In this document: one piece after another, positions 42,643 through 50,436 of the stretch
How the letters are laid out: each line of letters opens with the position of its first letter
Numbering within the stretch: position 1 is the stretch's first letter
Assembly: GCA_001556025.1 (NCBI GenBank)
Contig: LSIB01000156.1
Coordinates: forward strand, 62,001-126,000
Origin: Rhizobiales bacterium CCH3-A5
Lineage (GTDB): Bacteria > Pseudomonadota > Alphaproteobacteria > Rhizobiales > Beijerinckiaceae
DNA: 64,000 bases
Reading direction: 5' to 3'
The notes under the pieces: generated by a model
Seen by the model: the letters and a program-made list of their open reading frames with translations, nothing else
What the model was told of the DNA's origin: nothing
The model's database searches: none
Translations under genes and position numbers: made by a program

Positions 42643-43257
42643 TCAGCCCGCCCTCGCCCGCGCCAGTTCCGCCTCCAGCGCCAGAATCCGCCTGTCCCGT
42701 TCCACAAGGATGTCGGCGACGTCGGAAGCCGCGATCAGTTGCGGGATATGCTGCGGGCAATTGGCGTCCCAGGCCTCGATCCTGAACAGGATCGCCTGCT
42801 CCGGCGTGCCGGCATAGCCTTGCGGCCGCAGGCGTTCCAGCAGCGCCGGGTCGTCATCGACGACCTTGGCCGTGCCCCAGATCTTGATGCGCTGGCGGCG
42901 GGCGTAGTCGATCAGAAAGAGATAGGCCTTGGGATTCTCCGACAGGTTGCCGAGGCTGACATATTGCCGGTTGCCGCGAAAATCGGCGAAGCCCAGCGTG
43001 TGCTCGTCGATCACTCGCAGGAAGCCCGCGGCGCCGCCGCGATGCTGGATGTAGGGCTGGCCATCGGCGCTGGCGGTCGCGAGGAAAAAGCTGTCGCGCG
43101 CGCCGATGAAGGCGGCCAGTTCCGGCGTCACCGTCGTCTGCCAGCCGCCGCGCTCCTCCATCTTGCGGTAGCCGCCGCGCGAGCCCTTCCGGGTCTGGAT
43201 CGCTTTCACGGCCGGCGTGAAGGCGACGTCGCTCGATATCCTTCGATGATCTGTCAT
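42643..43257 (-). CDS. Pyridoxamine 5'-phosphate oxidase-fold flavoprotein
   Basis: A 204-residue protein with the FMN-binding split-barrel fold: FFLATASADGQPYIQHRGG, ADFRGNRQYVSLGNL and YLFLIDYARRQRIKIWG. These resemble general FMN oxidoreductases rather than the vitamin B6 enzyme PdxH. A short coiled helix ends the chain. The start at 43257 follows GGAGAGCACTCC. It shares strand with the AhpD-like gene 90 bp upstream, and both may answer to the divergent LysR regulator. Confidence 0.82.
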   Translation of the reverse strand: MTDHRRISSDVAFTPAVKAIQTRKGSRGGYRKMEERGGWQTTVTPELAAFIGARDSFFLATASADGQPYIQHRGGAAGFLRVIDEHTLGFADFRGNRQYVSLGNLSENPKAYLFLIDYARRQRIKIWGTAKVVDDDPALLERLRPQGYAGTPEQAILFRIEAWDANCPQHIPQLIAASDVADILVERDRRILALEAELARARAG

Positions 43258-43347
43258 TGGAGTGCTCTCCGCGAGTTGCCGCCCGGTCCTCTCGGGTCCG
43301 GACGGCCTCGCCATGTGGGGATCCGATGAGCGGGGCCGCGAGGCGGC

Positions 43348-43899
43348 TCAGGATGCGAGACGCAGATCGACGGCCGGGAAGTCGATCACTGTTCCGGCCA
43401 CCTCGTTGACGTAGTTCGTCAGCGTGTTCAGTGCGACATGAGCGACGATCTCGACGAGTTCGCCGTCACTATAGCCGGCGGCTCTGGCGGTCTCGACGGC
43501 ATCGGCCCCGACATGACCGCGCTCCGTCACGATGGCCACGGCAAAGCGCACCGCCGCGTCCGCCCTGGCGTCGTTCGACCGGCCGTTCCGGTTGGCGAGG
43601 ATTTCCGCCTCGTCCAGCTTGGCGAGGTTCCGGCCGAGATAGCTGTGGGCGGCGAGGCAATAGCCGCAACCATTGACCTGCGCGACGGCGAGCGCGATCC
43701 GCTCACGCGTTCTGGCGTCGAGCGCGCCTTTGCCGAGCGCGGCGCTGAGCCCGAGATAGCCCTCCAGCGCGGCGGGCGAATTGGCGACCACGCGGAACAG
43801 ATTGGGGACGGAGCCGAGTTGCTTCTCGACCGCCGCCAGCAGAGGCCTGGCGGCCTCGGGTGCGGCCTCAACCGAGGTTGGTGTTTTGATTGTGGACAT
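43348..43899 (-). CDS. AhpD-like alkylhydroperoxidase / carboxymuconolactone-decarboxylase-fold protein
   Basis: A 183-residue protein with the redox motif NGCGYCLAAHSYLGRN (CxxC plus His), as in AhpD-type peroxidases, and EIVAHVALNTLTNYVNEVA near the C-terminus. The start at 43899 follows GAGGGAGAG. It is divergent from a LysR regulator across a 120-bp gap holding a palindrome, the typical set-up for a LysR-controlled stress gene. Confidence 0.87.
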   Translation of the reverse strand: MSTIKTPTSVEAAPEAARPLLAAVEKQLGSVPNLFRVVANSPAALEGYLGLSAALGKGALDARTRERIALAVAQVNGCGYCLAAHSYLGRNLAKLDEAEILANRNGRSNDARADAAVRFAVAIVTERGHVGADAVETARAAGYSDGELVEIVAHVALNTLTNYVNEVAGTVIDFPAVDLRLAS

Positions 43900-43966
43900 G
43901 ACGCTCTCCCTCGCGGTGCGCCGGAATGGCCGCCGCGTGAGCAGCACCATGACAATGTCCCCTGAT

Positions 43967-43979
43967 GATGATAATCATC
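43967..43979. promoter_or_regulatory. Palindrome GATGATAATCATC between AhpD-like and LysR genes
   Basis: A perfect 6-bp inverted repeat around one A. It lies 40 bp from the lysR ATG and 67 bp from the AhpD-like start, in an AT-richer patch of the divergent promoter. It is the best candidate binding site for the adjacent LysR regulator. Confidence 0.5.
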
Positions 43980-44019
43980 TCAGTTCACACTTCATCATTG
44001 CGTCAAGCGGCGTAATCTC

Positions 44020-44967
44020 ATGGACCGTTTCGCCACCCTCTCGGCCTTCGTCAAAGTGGCGGAGATGCGCGGCTTTGCGCCGGCAGCCCGTCGTCTGGGC
44101 CTGTCGCCGTCGGCGGTGACGCGGCTCGTGGCGGCGCTCGAAGCGCATCTCGACGTGCGCCTGATGCAGCGCACCACCCGCTCCGTCACGCTGACGGACG
44201 AAGGCGAGCGCTATCTGCTGCAGGCGCGCCGCATCCTGGCCGAGCTCGACGAGGCCGACGCGTCGATGCAGGCGGCGCGCGCGGCGCCGGCCGGCCGGCT
44301 GGTGGTGTCGGCCCCGCTGGCCTTCGGGCGCTTTCATGTCGGTCCGCTCTTCTCGGCCTATCTGTCGCGGTTCCCGGCGGTGCAGGGCGAGATGCTTCTC
44401 GGAGACCGTGTCATCAACCTCGTCGACGAGAGCGTCGATGTCGCGGTCCGTATCGGCCATCTCGCCGATTCGAGCCTGAAGTCGCGGCGCGTCGGCGAAA
44501 CCCGCCGCGTGCTCGTCGCCTCGCCCGGCTATCTCGCCCGATACGGCGAGCCTATGACGCCTGCCGACATCGCCGGGCATCGCTGCATCCATTTCGCCGG
44601 CTTCAACGCAACGCAGGAATGGGTGTTCGAGCGGGAGGGATCGCGCTCGCGGGTCGGCTTTGTCCCGAGCTTCGTTACCAACGCCGCCGAAAGCGCGGTC
44701 CAGCACGCCATCGACGGCGGCGGGCTGACTTTGGTCCTCGCCTATCAGGCGGCCGCCGCCGTCAGAAGCGGAGCGCTTCGGATCCTGCTGCCCGAGTTCG
44801 AACGCGAGCCCTCGCCGATCCAGCTCGTCTACCCGACCGCGCGCCTGCTCTCGGCGAAGGTCAGGGCCTTCATCGACATGGCCGCGAGCGAGACCGACTG
44901 GTCGTTCGTGACGATGACGTCAGCGCCCAAGAGTCCGGAGCATCGTGCGGCACGTAGCGAAGGTTGA
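44020..44967 (+). CDS. LysR-family transcriptional regulator
   Basis: A 315-residue regulator of the CrgA/DsdC-like branch. The N-terminal winged HTH is FVKVAEMRGFAPAARRLGLSPSAVTRLVAALEA; the sensor domain has the branch signatures LVVSAPLAFGRFHVGP, VDVAVRIGHLADSSLKSRRV and HRCIHFAGF. It is divergent from the AhpD-like gene, its probable target, and ends 8 bp before the tRNA-Ser gene. Confidence 0.92.
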   Translation: MDRFATLSAFVKVAEMRGFAPAARRLGLSPSAVTRLVAALEAHLDVRLMQRTTRSVTLTDEGERYLLQARRILAELDEADASMQAARAAPAGRLVVSAPLAFGRFHVGPLFSAYLSRFPAVQGEMLLGDRVINLVDESVDVAVRIGHLADSSLKSRRVGETRRVLVASPGYLARYGEPMTPADIAGHRCIHFAGFNATQEWVFEREGSRSRVGFVPSFVTNAAESAVQHAIDGGGLTLVLAYQAAAAVRSGALRILLPEFEREPSPIQLVYPTARLLSAKVRAFIDMAASETDWSFVTMTSAPKSPEHRAARSEG

Positions 44968-44975
44968 GAACTTGC

Positions 44976-45065
44976 TGGCGGACAGGGCGGGATTCGAACC
45001 CGCGATACGGTTTCCCGTATACACACTTTCCAGGCGTGCGCCTTCAACCACTCGGCCACCTGTCC
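44976..45065 (-). tRNA. tRNA-Ser (GGA anticodon)
   Basis: A class II tRNA of 90 nt including an encoded CCA (44976-44978). The acceptor arms GGACAGG and CCTGTCC pair over 7 bp, the D-arm region is TGGCCGAGTGGTTGAAGGCG, the anticodon loop reads CTGGAAA (GGA), a long variable arm ACGGGAAACCGT follows, and the T-arm is CGGGTTCGAATCCCG. It reads UCC and UCU serine codons. Confidence 0.96.
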
Positions 45066-45212
45066 GGCGGGCTGCTTATGACCGCCGCGCCTGTGACTTT
45101 CAAGGGCCGATCGCAGCGTTTCGTCACAATCGGACGGGAGCTGGGCCCGGTTGCAATGACGGGCGCGAATGGGCACATCCGGTCTGCGGGGCGGCGCGTG
45201 GGGTTTTTGCGG

Positions 45213-45536
45213 ATGATCAGGTTCCTGGTGCGGTTGCTGGGGTATGGGCTGGTGGCGGCCGGTTTCGTCTCGCTCGTGATCGACGGGGCACGCTCGATCG
45301 CCAATTCCGCGCCGATGATCACGCCTTTGGGGGAGACGCTGGCCGCGCTGCTGCGCGAGCGCTATGCGCAGATCCAGCCCGCGATCGAGCGCAACATCCA
45401 TCCGCTGCTGTGGGACCCGGTGCTGCTCTGGGTGACGCTGGCGCCGACCGCGCTGGTGGCGCTGGGGCTCGGCTTCCTGCTGGTTCGGATCGGCGCGCGC
45501 CCCGACGCCGAGATCGGCATCGTCACGCGACGGTGA
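45213..45536 (+). CDS. Small membrane protein
   Basis: A 107-residue protein with a hydrophobic helix at each end (FLVRLLGYGLVAAGFVSLVI and PTALVALGLGFLLVRIG) and a soluble middle. No family recognised. The open frame extends upstream across the tRNA gene, producing the well-known artefact GRDSNPRYG, so the true start must lie after 45065; the ATG at 45213 opens directly into the first helix, and one at 45157 is the alternative. Confidence 0.65.
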   Translation: MIRFLVRLLGYGLVAAGFVSLVIDGARSIANSAPMITPLGETLAALLRERYAQIQPAIERNIHPLLWDPVLLWVTLAPTALVALGLGFLLVRIGARPDAEIGIVTRR

Positions 45537-45619
45537 AGCGCCGTGCGCGGCTTGCCGCCTGTGCGAAGGCCACGATCGTGACTATCTTGGCTCCCAGATA
45601 GCTGTCGATGGAGCCAACC

Positions 45620-46276
45620 ATGTTCTTCATGCGCAAGAAAACCGAACTGCCGCAGCCGGGTCAGGCGCTGCCGGGCCGCGCTGCCGCGATCCCGACCGCC
45701 GAGCGGCACTTCCTCAACAAGCGGCCGCTGAAGGGGCCTTATCCGGACGGGCTGCAGACGGCGGTCTTCGGCATGGGCTGCTTCTGGGGCGTCGAGCGCA
45801 AGTTCTGGCAGCTCGGCGAGGGCGTCTTCGTCACAGCCGTCGGCTATGCGGCCGGCCAGACGCCGAACCCGACCTATGAGGAGGTCTGCTCGGGCATGAC
45901 CGGGCATAACGAGGTCGTGCTCGTGGTGTTCGATCCCGAGACGTTGCCCTACGAGGCACTGCTCAAGACGTTCTGGGAGAGCCACGACCCGACGCAGGGG
46001 ATGCGCCAGGGCAACGATACCGGTACGCAATACCGCTCCGGCATCTATGTCGCGAATGCCGACCAGCGCGAGGCGGCCGAACGCTCGAAGACCGAGTACC
46101 AGCGCGCCCTCAAGGCGCGGGGCTATGGGCCGATCACTACGGAAATCCTCGATGCGCCGGAATTCTATTTCGCCGAGGACTATCATCAGCAGTACCTCGC
46201 CAAGAATCCGGCTGGCTATTGTGGCTTGGGCGGCACGGGCGTGGCCTGCCAGATCGGCACCGGCGTCGCGGCCTGA
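45620..46276 (+). CDS. msrA: Peptide methionine-S-sulfoxide reductase
   Basis: A 218-residue MsrA, which reduces the S-epimer of methionine sulfoxide in proteins. The catalytic motif is [13 protein letters not shown], with family stretches [31 protein letters not shown] and [14 protein letters not shown], and the likely resolving cysteines in the C-terminal [13 protein letters not shown]. The ATG at 45620 follows GGAG with 6-bp spacing; another ATG at 45608 is possible. A terminator hairpin follows. Confidence 0.95.
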   Translation: MFFMRKKTELPQPGQALPGRAAAIPTAERHFLNKRPLKGPYPDGLQTAVFGMGCFWGVERKFWQLGEGVFVTAVGYAAGQTPNPTYEEVCSGMTGHNEVVLVVFDPETLPYEALLKTFWESHDPTQGMRQGNDTGTQYRSGIYVANADQREAAERSKTEYQRALKARGYGPITTEILDAPEFYFAEDYHQQYLAKNPAGYCGLGGTGVACQIGTGVAA

Positions 46277-46300
46277 GCGCGAACCGACAGGCGAATTCCA

Positions 46301-46331
46301 GAAGCCCCGCAAGCCCCGCTTGCGGGGCTTC
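46301..46331 (+). terminator. Rho-independent terminator after msrA
   Basis: A perfect 13-bp stem (GAAGCCCCGCAAG and its complement) with a 5-nt CCCCG loop, followed by TTCT. It begins 24 bp past the msrA stop and ends 46 bp before the next gene, so it separates msrA from the UPF0114 gene. Confidence 0.85.
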
Positions 46332-46377
46332 TTCTCATCGTGCCAGAAGCGAAGGCCAGCGACCGACGGGACCGACG

Positions 46378-46932
46378 ATGAGCGAGCATGCAGAAAGCGC
46401 CGGACCGGCGGACTACACCCCCAACCGGGTCGAGCGGAAACTGGAGGGTTTTCTCTCCGCCAGCCGCTGGCTGCTGGCGCCGTTCTATGTCCTGCTCGTG
46501 GTCGCGCTCGGTGGGCTTCTGCTCAAAGCGCTGCAGGAGGCCTGGCACTTCATCAGCCATGTGTTCACCGCTACCGAGGCCGAGGTCATTCTCGGCGTGC
46601 TCTCGCTGATCGACCTGACCTTCACCGGCTCGCTGATCGTGATCGTGATCTTTTCGGGTTACGAGAATTTCGTCTCGAAGATCGACGCCGGCGCACATCG
46701 CAACTGGCCGGAATGGATGTCGCAGATCGACTTCTCGGGCCTGAAGCTCAAGCTGATCTCGTCGATTGTCGCGATCTCAGCGATCCAGGTGCTCAAGGCC
46801 TTCATGAACGTGAAGGCGACCAGCGACCGCGACCTGATGTGGCTCGTTATCATCCATGTCGTCTTCGTCGGCTCGGGCCTGCTGATGGCGTGGACGGACC
46901 GGATTTCGGGCGAGGGCGGCAAGGGTCACTGA
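46378..46932 (+). CDS. UPF0114 (YqhA-type) membrane protein
   Basis: A 184-residue inner-membrane protein with four predicted helices. VERKLEGFLSASRWLLAPFY at the start and LSLIDLTFTGSLIVIVIFSG and GYENFVSKID in the middle are characteristic of the UPF0114/YqhA family, whose function is not established. It stands alone between a terminator and the TAXI transporter gene. Confidence 0.88.
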   Translation: MSEHAESAGPADYTPNRVERKLEGFLSASRWLLAPFYVLLVVALGGLLLKALQEAWHFISHVFTATEAEVILGVLSLIDLTFTGSLIVIVIFSGYENFVSKIDAGAHRNWPEWMSQIDFSGLKLKLISSIVAISAIQVLKAFMNVKATSDRDLMWLVIIHVVFVGSGLLMAWTDRISGEGGKGH

Positions 46933-47056
46933 CCCTGCGGGCGGCAGGGCGTTGCGCCGACGCATCAGCGCGCCGACTGGGCAGCGTCACAAGATTTCGG
47001 TTGATCGACGGGCGAAACCCCAAGACAGTGCCTCCCTTCACCGGGAGATCGACCTC

Positions 47057-48037
47057 ATGTCACTGCATTTTCGTTCGAAATTCGCTGCCGCGGGCCTCGC
47101 GCTCGGCGGCGTCGCGCTGGCGGCGGGCCTCGCGCTCGCCCAGGCCCCGGCCTTCTTCCGGATCGGCACCGGCGGCACGGCCGGCACCTATTACCCGATC
47201 GGCGGGCTGATCGCGAATGCGATCTCGACGCCGCCGCAGTTGGTCTCGACCGCCGTCGCAAGCAACGGCTCGGTCGCCAACGTCAACGCCATCGTCGGCG
47301 GCGCGGCCGAATCGGGCTTCGTCCAGGCCGACGTCGCCTACTGGGCCTATTCCGGCACCGGCGTTTTCGAGGGCAAGCCGAAGATCGCCGATCTGCGCTC
47401 GATCGCCAATCTCTATCCCGAAAGCGTGCATCTCGTGGTGCGCAAATCGGCCAATGTGAAGAGCGTCGCCGACCTCAAGGGCAAGAAGGTCTCGATCGAC
47501 GAGCCGGGCTCGGGCACGTTGCTCAACGCCAAGGCGATCCTGGCGGCCTTCGGCGTCGGCGAGAAGGACATCACGGCCGAATACCTCAAGCCCAACCAGG
47601 CGGCCGAGAAGATGAAGGACGGCTCGGTCGACGCCTTCTTCTTCACCGGCGGCTTCCCGGCGGCGGCGATCTCGGAGCTGGCCTCGACCGGCTCGGGCAT
47701 CGACATCCTGCCGATCACCGGCCCGGCAGCCGAAAAGCTCGCCAAGGACTTCCCCTTCTTCGCCGCCGACGAGATTCCGGCCGGCACCTACAAGGATGTC
47801 GGTGCGGTCAAGACGGTCGCGGTCGGCGCGCATTGGGTGACCTCGGCAAAGGTTTCGGAGGACACGGTCTACGCCGTGACCAAGGCGCTGTGGAGCGACA
47901 AGACCCGCGCCGCGCTGGATTCCGGCCACGCCAAGGGCAAGGCGATCCAGAAGGCGACCGCGCTGCAGGGCCTGCTCGGCGTGCCGCTGCATCCGGGCGC
48001 AGAGAAATTTTACAAGGAAGCGGGGCTACTGAAGTAG
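47057..48037 (+). CDS. TAXI-family TRAP transporter solute-binding protein
   Basis: A 326-residue periplasmic binding protein with a signal peptide (AAGLALGGVALAAGLALAQA). The family opening FFRIGTGGTAGTYYPIGGLIA is followed by SNGSVANVNAIVGGAAESGF, and by KVSIDEPGSGTLLNAKAILA. TAXI proteins deliver dicarboxylates, amino acids or similar solutes to a fused TRAP permease, here encoded 181 bp downstream. GGGAGATC precedes the start. Substrate not predictable. Confidence 0.92.
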   Translation: MSLHFRSKFAAAGLALGGVALAAGLALAQAPAFFRIGTGGTAGTYYPIGGLIANAISTPPQLVSTAVASNGSVANVNAIVGGAAESGFVQADVAYWAYSGTGVFEGKPKIADLRSIANLYPESVHLVVRKSANVKSVADLKGKKVSIDEPGSGTLLNAKAILAAFGVGEKDITAEYLKPNQAAEKMKDGSVDAFFFTGGFPAAAISELASTGSGIDILPITGPAAEKLAKDFPFFAADEIPAGTYKDVGAVKTVAVGAHWVTSAKVSEDTVYAVTKALWSDKTRAALDSGHAKGKAIQKATALQGLLGVPLHPGAEKFYKEAGLLK

Positions 48038-48063
48038 AGGCGCAATCCGGCGCTGCGCGGACT

Positions 48064-48195
48064 CCCCTCTCCCGGATGGGAGAGGGGCTGGGGGTGAGGG
48101 CCTGCCCTTACCGACTAAGGCGCTGCGTCGCCGCTTCGACTTCGTCCTGATCCGTCCTTCCCTCACCCCTGCCCCTCTCCCAAACGGGAGAGGGG
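48064..48195. repeat. Pair of inverted REP-like hairpins
   Basis: Two 10-bp stems of CCCCTCTCCC with 4-nt loops lie at 48064-48087 and 48172-48195. Beside them are TGGGGGTGAGGG and CCCTCACCCCTG in mirror order, so the two units face each other, like a BIME. They fill the gap between the TAXI binding-protein and permease genes. Similar C/G-rich units are commonly scattered through high-GC genomes and can stabilise upstream mRNA or act as partial terminators. Confidence 0.8.
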
Positions 48196-48218
48196 TTCTC
48201 CATTGAGTTTTCTCTGAA

Positions 48219-50384
48219 ATGACCGCCCAGCCCTCCGCCGCCGAACTCGCCAAGCTCGAGGAAGAGCTCGACCCCGAGATGCAGTTCCGTAAGGTGCCGC
48301 ATCGCACCGCGCTGCTCGTCGGCGGGCTTTTGCTCGCGCTCTCGGCCTTCCACTACTACACGGCCGGCTTCGGGCTGATGCGGGAGACGACGCATCGCGG
48401 CATCCATCTCGCCTTCGTGCTCGGGCTGATCTTCCTCGTCTTTTCCGGCCGCAAGAGCGACGCGGGAACCGTTCATGCCTCGACCGCGCTGCGGCCCGGC
48501 GGCGTGCCGCTCTACGACTGGGTCTTCGCCGTCGCGGTCGCCGTTTCCAGCATGTATGTGCCGTGGATCTTCGAGGACATGGTCTTCCGGATCGGCAATC
48601 CGTCGACGCTCGACGTGGTGATGGGCTCGATCACCATTATCCTGATGATCGAGGCGACGCGGCGCGCCATCGGCTGGGGGCTGCCGATCATCGCGCTCTT
48701 CGCCATGACCTACGCCATCTTCGGCAACTGGTTTCCCGGCATCTTCCTGCATCCGGGAGCGACCTGGTCGACGCTGGTCAATCATCTCTATCTGACCAGC
48801 CAGGGCGTCTACGGCGTCGCGCTCGGCGTCGTCGCCACTTATGTCTTCCATTTCGTGCTGTTCGGCGTGCTCGCCACGCGCATCGGCCTCGGCCGGCTGT
48901 TTCTCGGCGTCGCGGCGGCCGTGGCCGGGCGCTTCGCCGGCGGGCCGGCGAAGGTCTCGATCTTCGGCTCGGCGCTGTTCGGCATGATCTCGGGCTCGTC
49001 GGTCGCCAACACCGTCACCGTCGGTTCGCTGACGATCCCGATGATGATCCGGCTCGGCTACCAGCGGCATTTCGCTGCAGCCGTGGAATCGACGGCAGCG
49101 ACGGGGGGCCAGATCACGCCGCCGATCATGGGGGCGGCCGCCTTCCTGATGGTCGAGTTCCTCAACCTGCCCTATGCGACGATCGTCATCGCCGCGATCA
49201 TCCCCGCCTTCATGCATTTCTTCGGCGTTCTGATGCAGGTGCATTTCGAGGCGCGCAAAAACGGCATGAAGGGCATGACCGACGCCGACGCGCCGAAGCT
49301 GTCGGAAGTCTTCGCCCGCGACTGGCCGACCATCGCGCCGCTGTTTGCGCTGATCATGGTGCTGTTCACCGGCTACACGCCCTATCTTGCCGCCTTCTGG
49401 GGCATCACCGGCTGCATGCTGGTGGGGCTGGCGCAGCACCGCGCGGCGTCGGCCATGGTGTTCGCCCTCGCCATCGGCATCGCCGCGCCGACCGAGTTCC
49501 TGCGCGTGCCCGGCGTCAACCTCGCCTTCACGGTAGCCGCCTTCGCGGTGATGGCCCATGGCGTGCTGATGCGCACGACGGAGGGCCGCAAGCGCGCCAG
49601 CGACATGGTCGACGCCTTCATCCTCGGCGCGAAATACGCCATCGGCGTCGGGGCTGCGGCCGCCACCGTCGGCATCATCGTCGGCGTGGTGACGCTGACC
49701 GGCGTCGGCTTCAAGATCTCCTGGATCGTAACCTCGCTCGCCGACCAATGGGCGCGCGGCGTCACCGGGCTGGTCCCTTTCCTGCCGTTCGATCTGAAGA
49801 GCGCGACGCTGTTCTTCACCCTGCTGCTGACCGGCATGGTCTGCATCCTGCTCGGCTGCGGCGTGCCGACGACGGCGAACTACATCATCATGGTGACGGT
49901 GGCCGCGCCGGCGCTCGGCATGCTCGGCGTCAACCCGCTGGTGGCGCATTTCTTCGTGTTTTATTACGGCGTGCTGGCCGACATCACGCCGCCGGTCGCG
50001 ATCGCAGCCTATGCCGGGGCGAGCATGGCCGGCGCCGACCCGTTCAAGACCGGCAACACCGCCTTCCGCCTCGCGCTCGGCAAGGTGCTGGTGCCCTTCG
50101 TCTTCGTGTTCTCGCCCTCCATGCTGATCATGGCGCCGGGCTTCACCTGGAGCGAGCTGATCGGCTCGACCGCCTTCTGCATCGCCAGTATCACCTTGCT
50201 GTCGGCCGCCTTCGCCGGCTGGCTCCTGGCGCCGCTGCGGATGTGGGAGCGCTGGCTGCTGGCGCTCGCGGCGCTGCCGATGATCCTGGCGACGCCGGTT
50301 TCGGTGACGATCGGCTTTGCCATCGCAGCCCCTGTGTTGCTGCGGCAGGTCGCGGCGCGCAAGGCCGCGATGGCGGTGGCGTGA
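48219..50384 (+). CDS. TRAP transporter permease, fused DctQ-DctM type
   Basis: A 721-residue membrane protein with some 16 or more helices, combining the small and large TRAP subunits as is usual for TAXI systems. Landmarks are GSALFGMISGSSVANTVTVG, ESTAATGGQITPPIMGAAAF in the first large repeat, and GCGVPTTANYIIMVTVAAPA with GVLADITPPVAIAAYAGASM in the second. It works with the TAXI binding protein just upstream, driving uptake by the sodium or proton gradient. A hairpin terminator follows. Confidence 0.94.
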   Translation: MTAQPSAAELAKLEEELDPEMQFRKVPHRTALLVGGLLLALSAFHYYTAGFGLMRETTHRGIHLAFVLGLIFLVFSGRKSDAGTVHASTALRPGGVPLYDWVFAVAVAVSSMYVPWIFEDMVFRIGNPSTLDVVMGSITIILMIEATRRAIGWGLPIIALFAMTYAIFGNWFPGIFLHPGATWSTLVNHLYLTSQGVYGVALGVVATYVFHFVLFGVLATRIGLGRLFLGVAAAVAGRFAGGPAKVSIFGSALFGMISGSSVANTVTVGSLTIPMMIRLGYQRHFAAAVESTAATGGQITPPIMGAAAFLMVEFLNLPYATIVIAAIIPAFMHFFGVLMQVHFEARKNGMKGMTDADAPKLSEVFARDWPTIAPLFALIMVLFTGYTPYLAAFWGITGCMLVGLAQHRAASAMVFALAIGIAAPTEFLRVPGVNLAFTVAAFAVMAHGVLMRTTEGRKRASDMVDAFILGAKYAIGVGAAAATVGIIVGVVTLTGVGFKISWIVTSLADQWARGVTGLVPFLPFDLKSATLFFTLLLTGMVCILLGCGVPTTANYIIMVTVAAPALGMLGVNPLVAHFFVFYYGVLADITPPVAIAAYAGASMAGADPFKTGNTAFRLALGKVLVPFVFVFSPSMLIMAPGFTWSELIGSTAFCIASITLLSAAFAGWLLAPLRMWERWLLALAALPMILATPVSVTIGFAIAAPVLLRQVAARKAAMAVA

Positions 50385-50390
50385 CGCGAT

Positions 50391-50414
50391 AAAGGGCGGC
50401 TCGCGCCGCCCTTT
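50391..50414. terminator. Bidirectional terminator between TRAP permease and peroxidase genes
   Basis: A 10-bp stem AAAGGGCGGC and its complement with a TCGC loop, flanked by A-runs on one side and TTTT on the other. It lies between two convergent genes and can end transcripts from both. Confidence 0.85.
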
Positions 50415-50436
50415 TCCGCATTCGTGGGCCGGACGC

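Noticed and set aside
44964..45212. N-terminal extension of the small membrane protein containing GRDSNPRYG
   Set aside because: This peptide is the translated antisense of the tRNA-Ser gene, a well-known annotation artefact.
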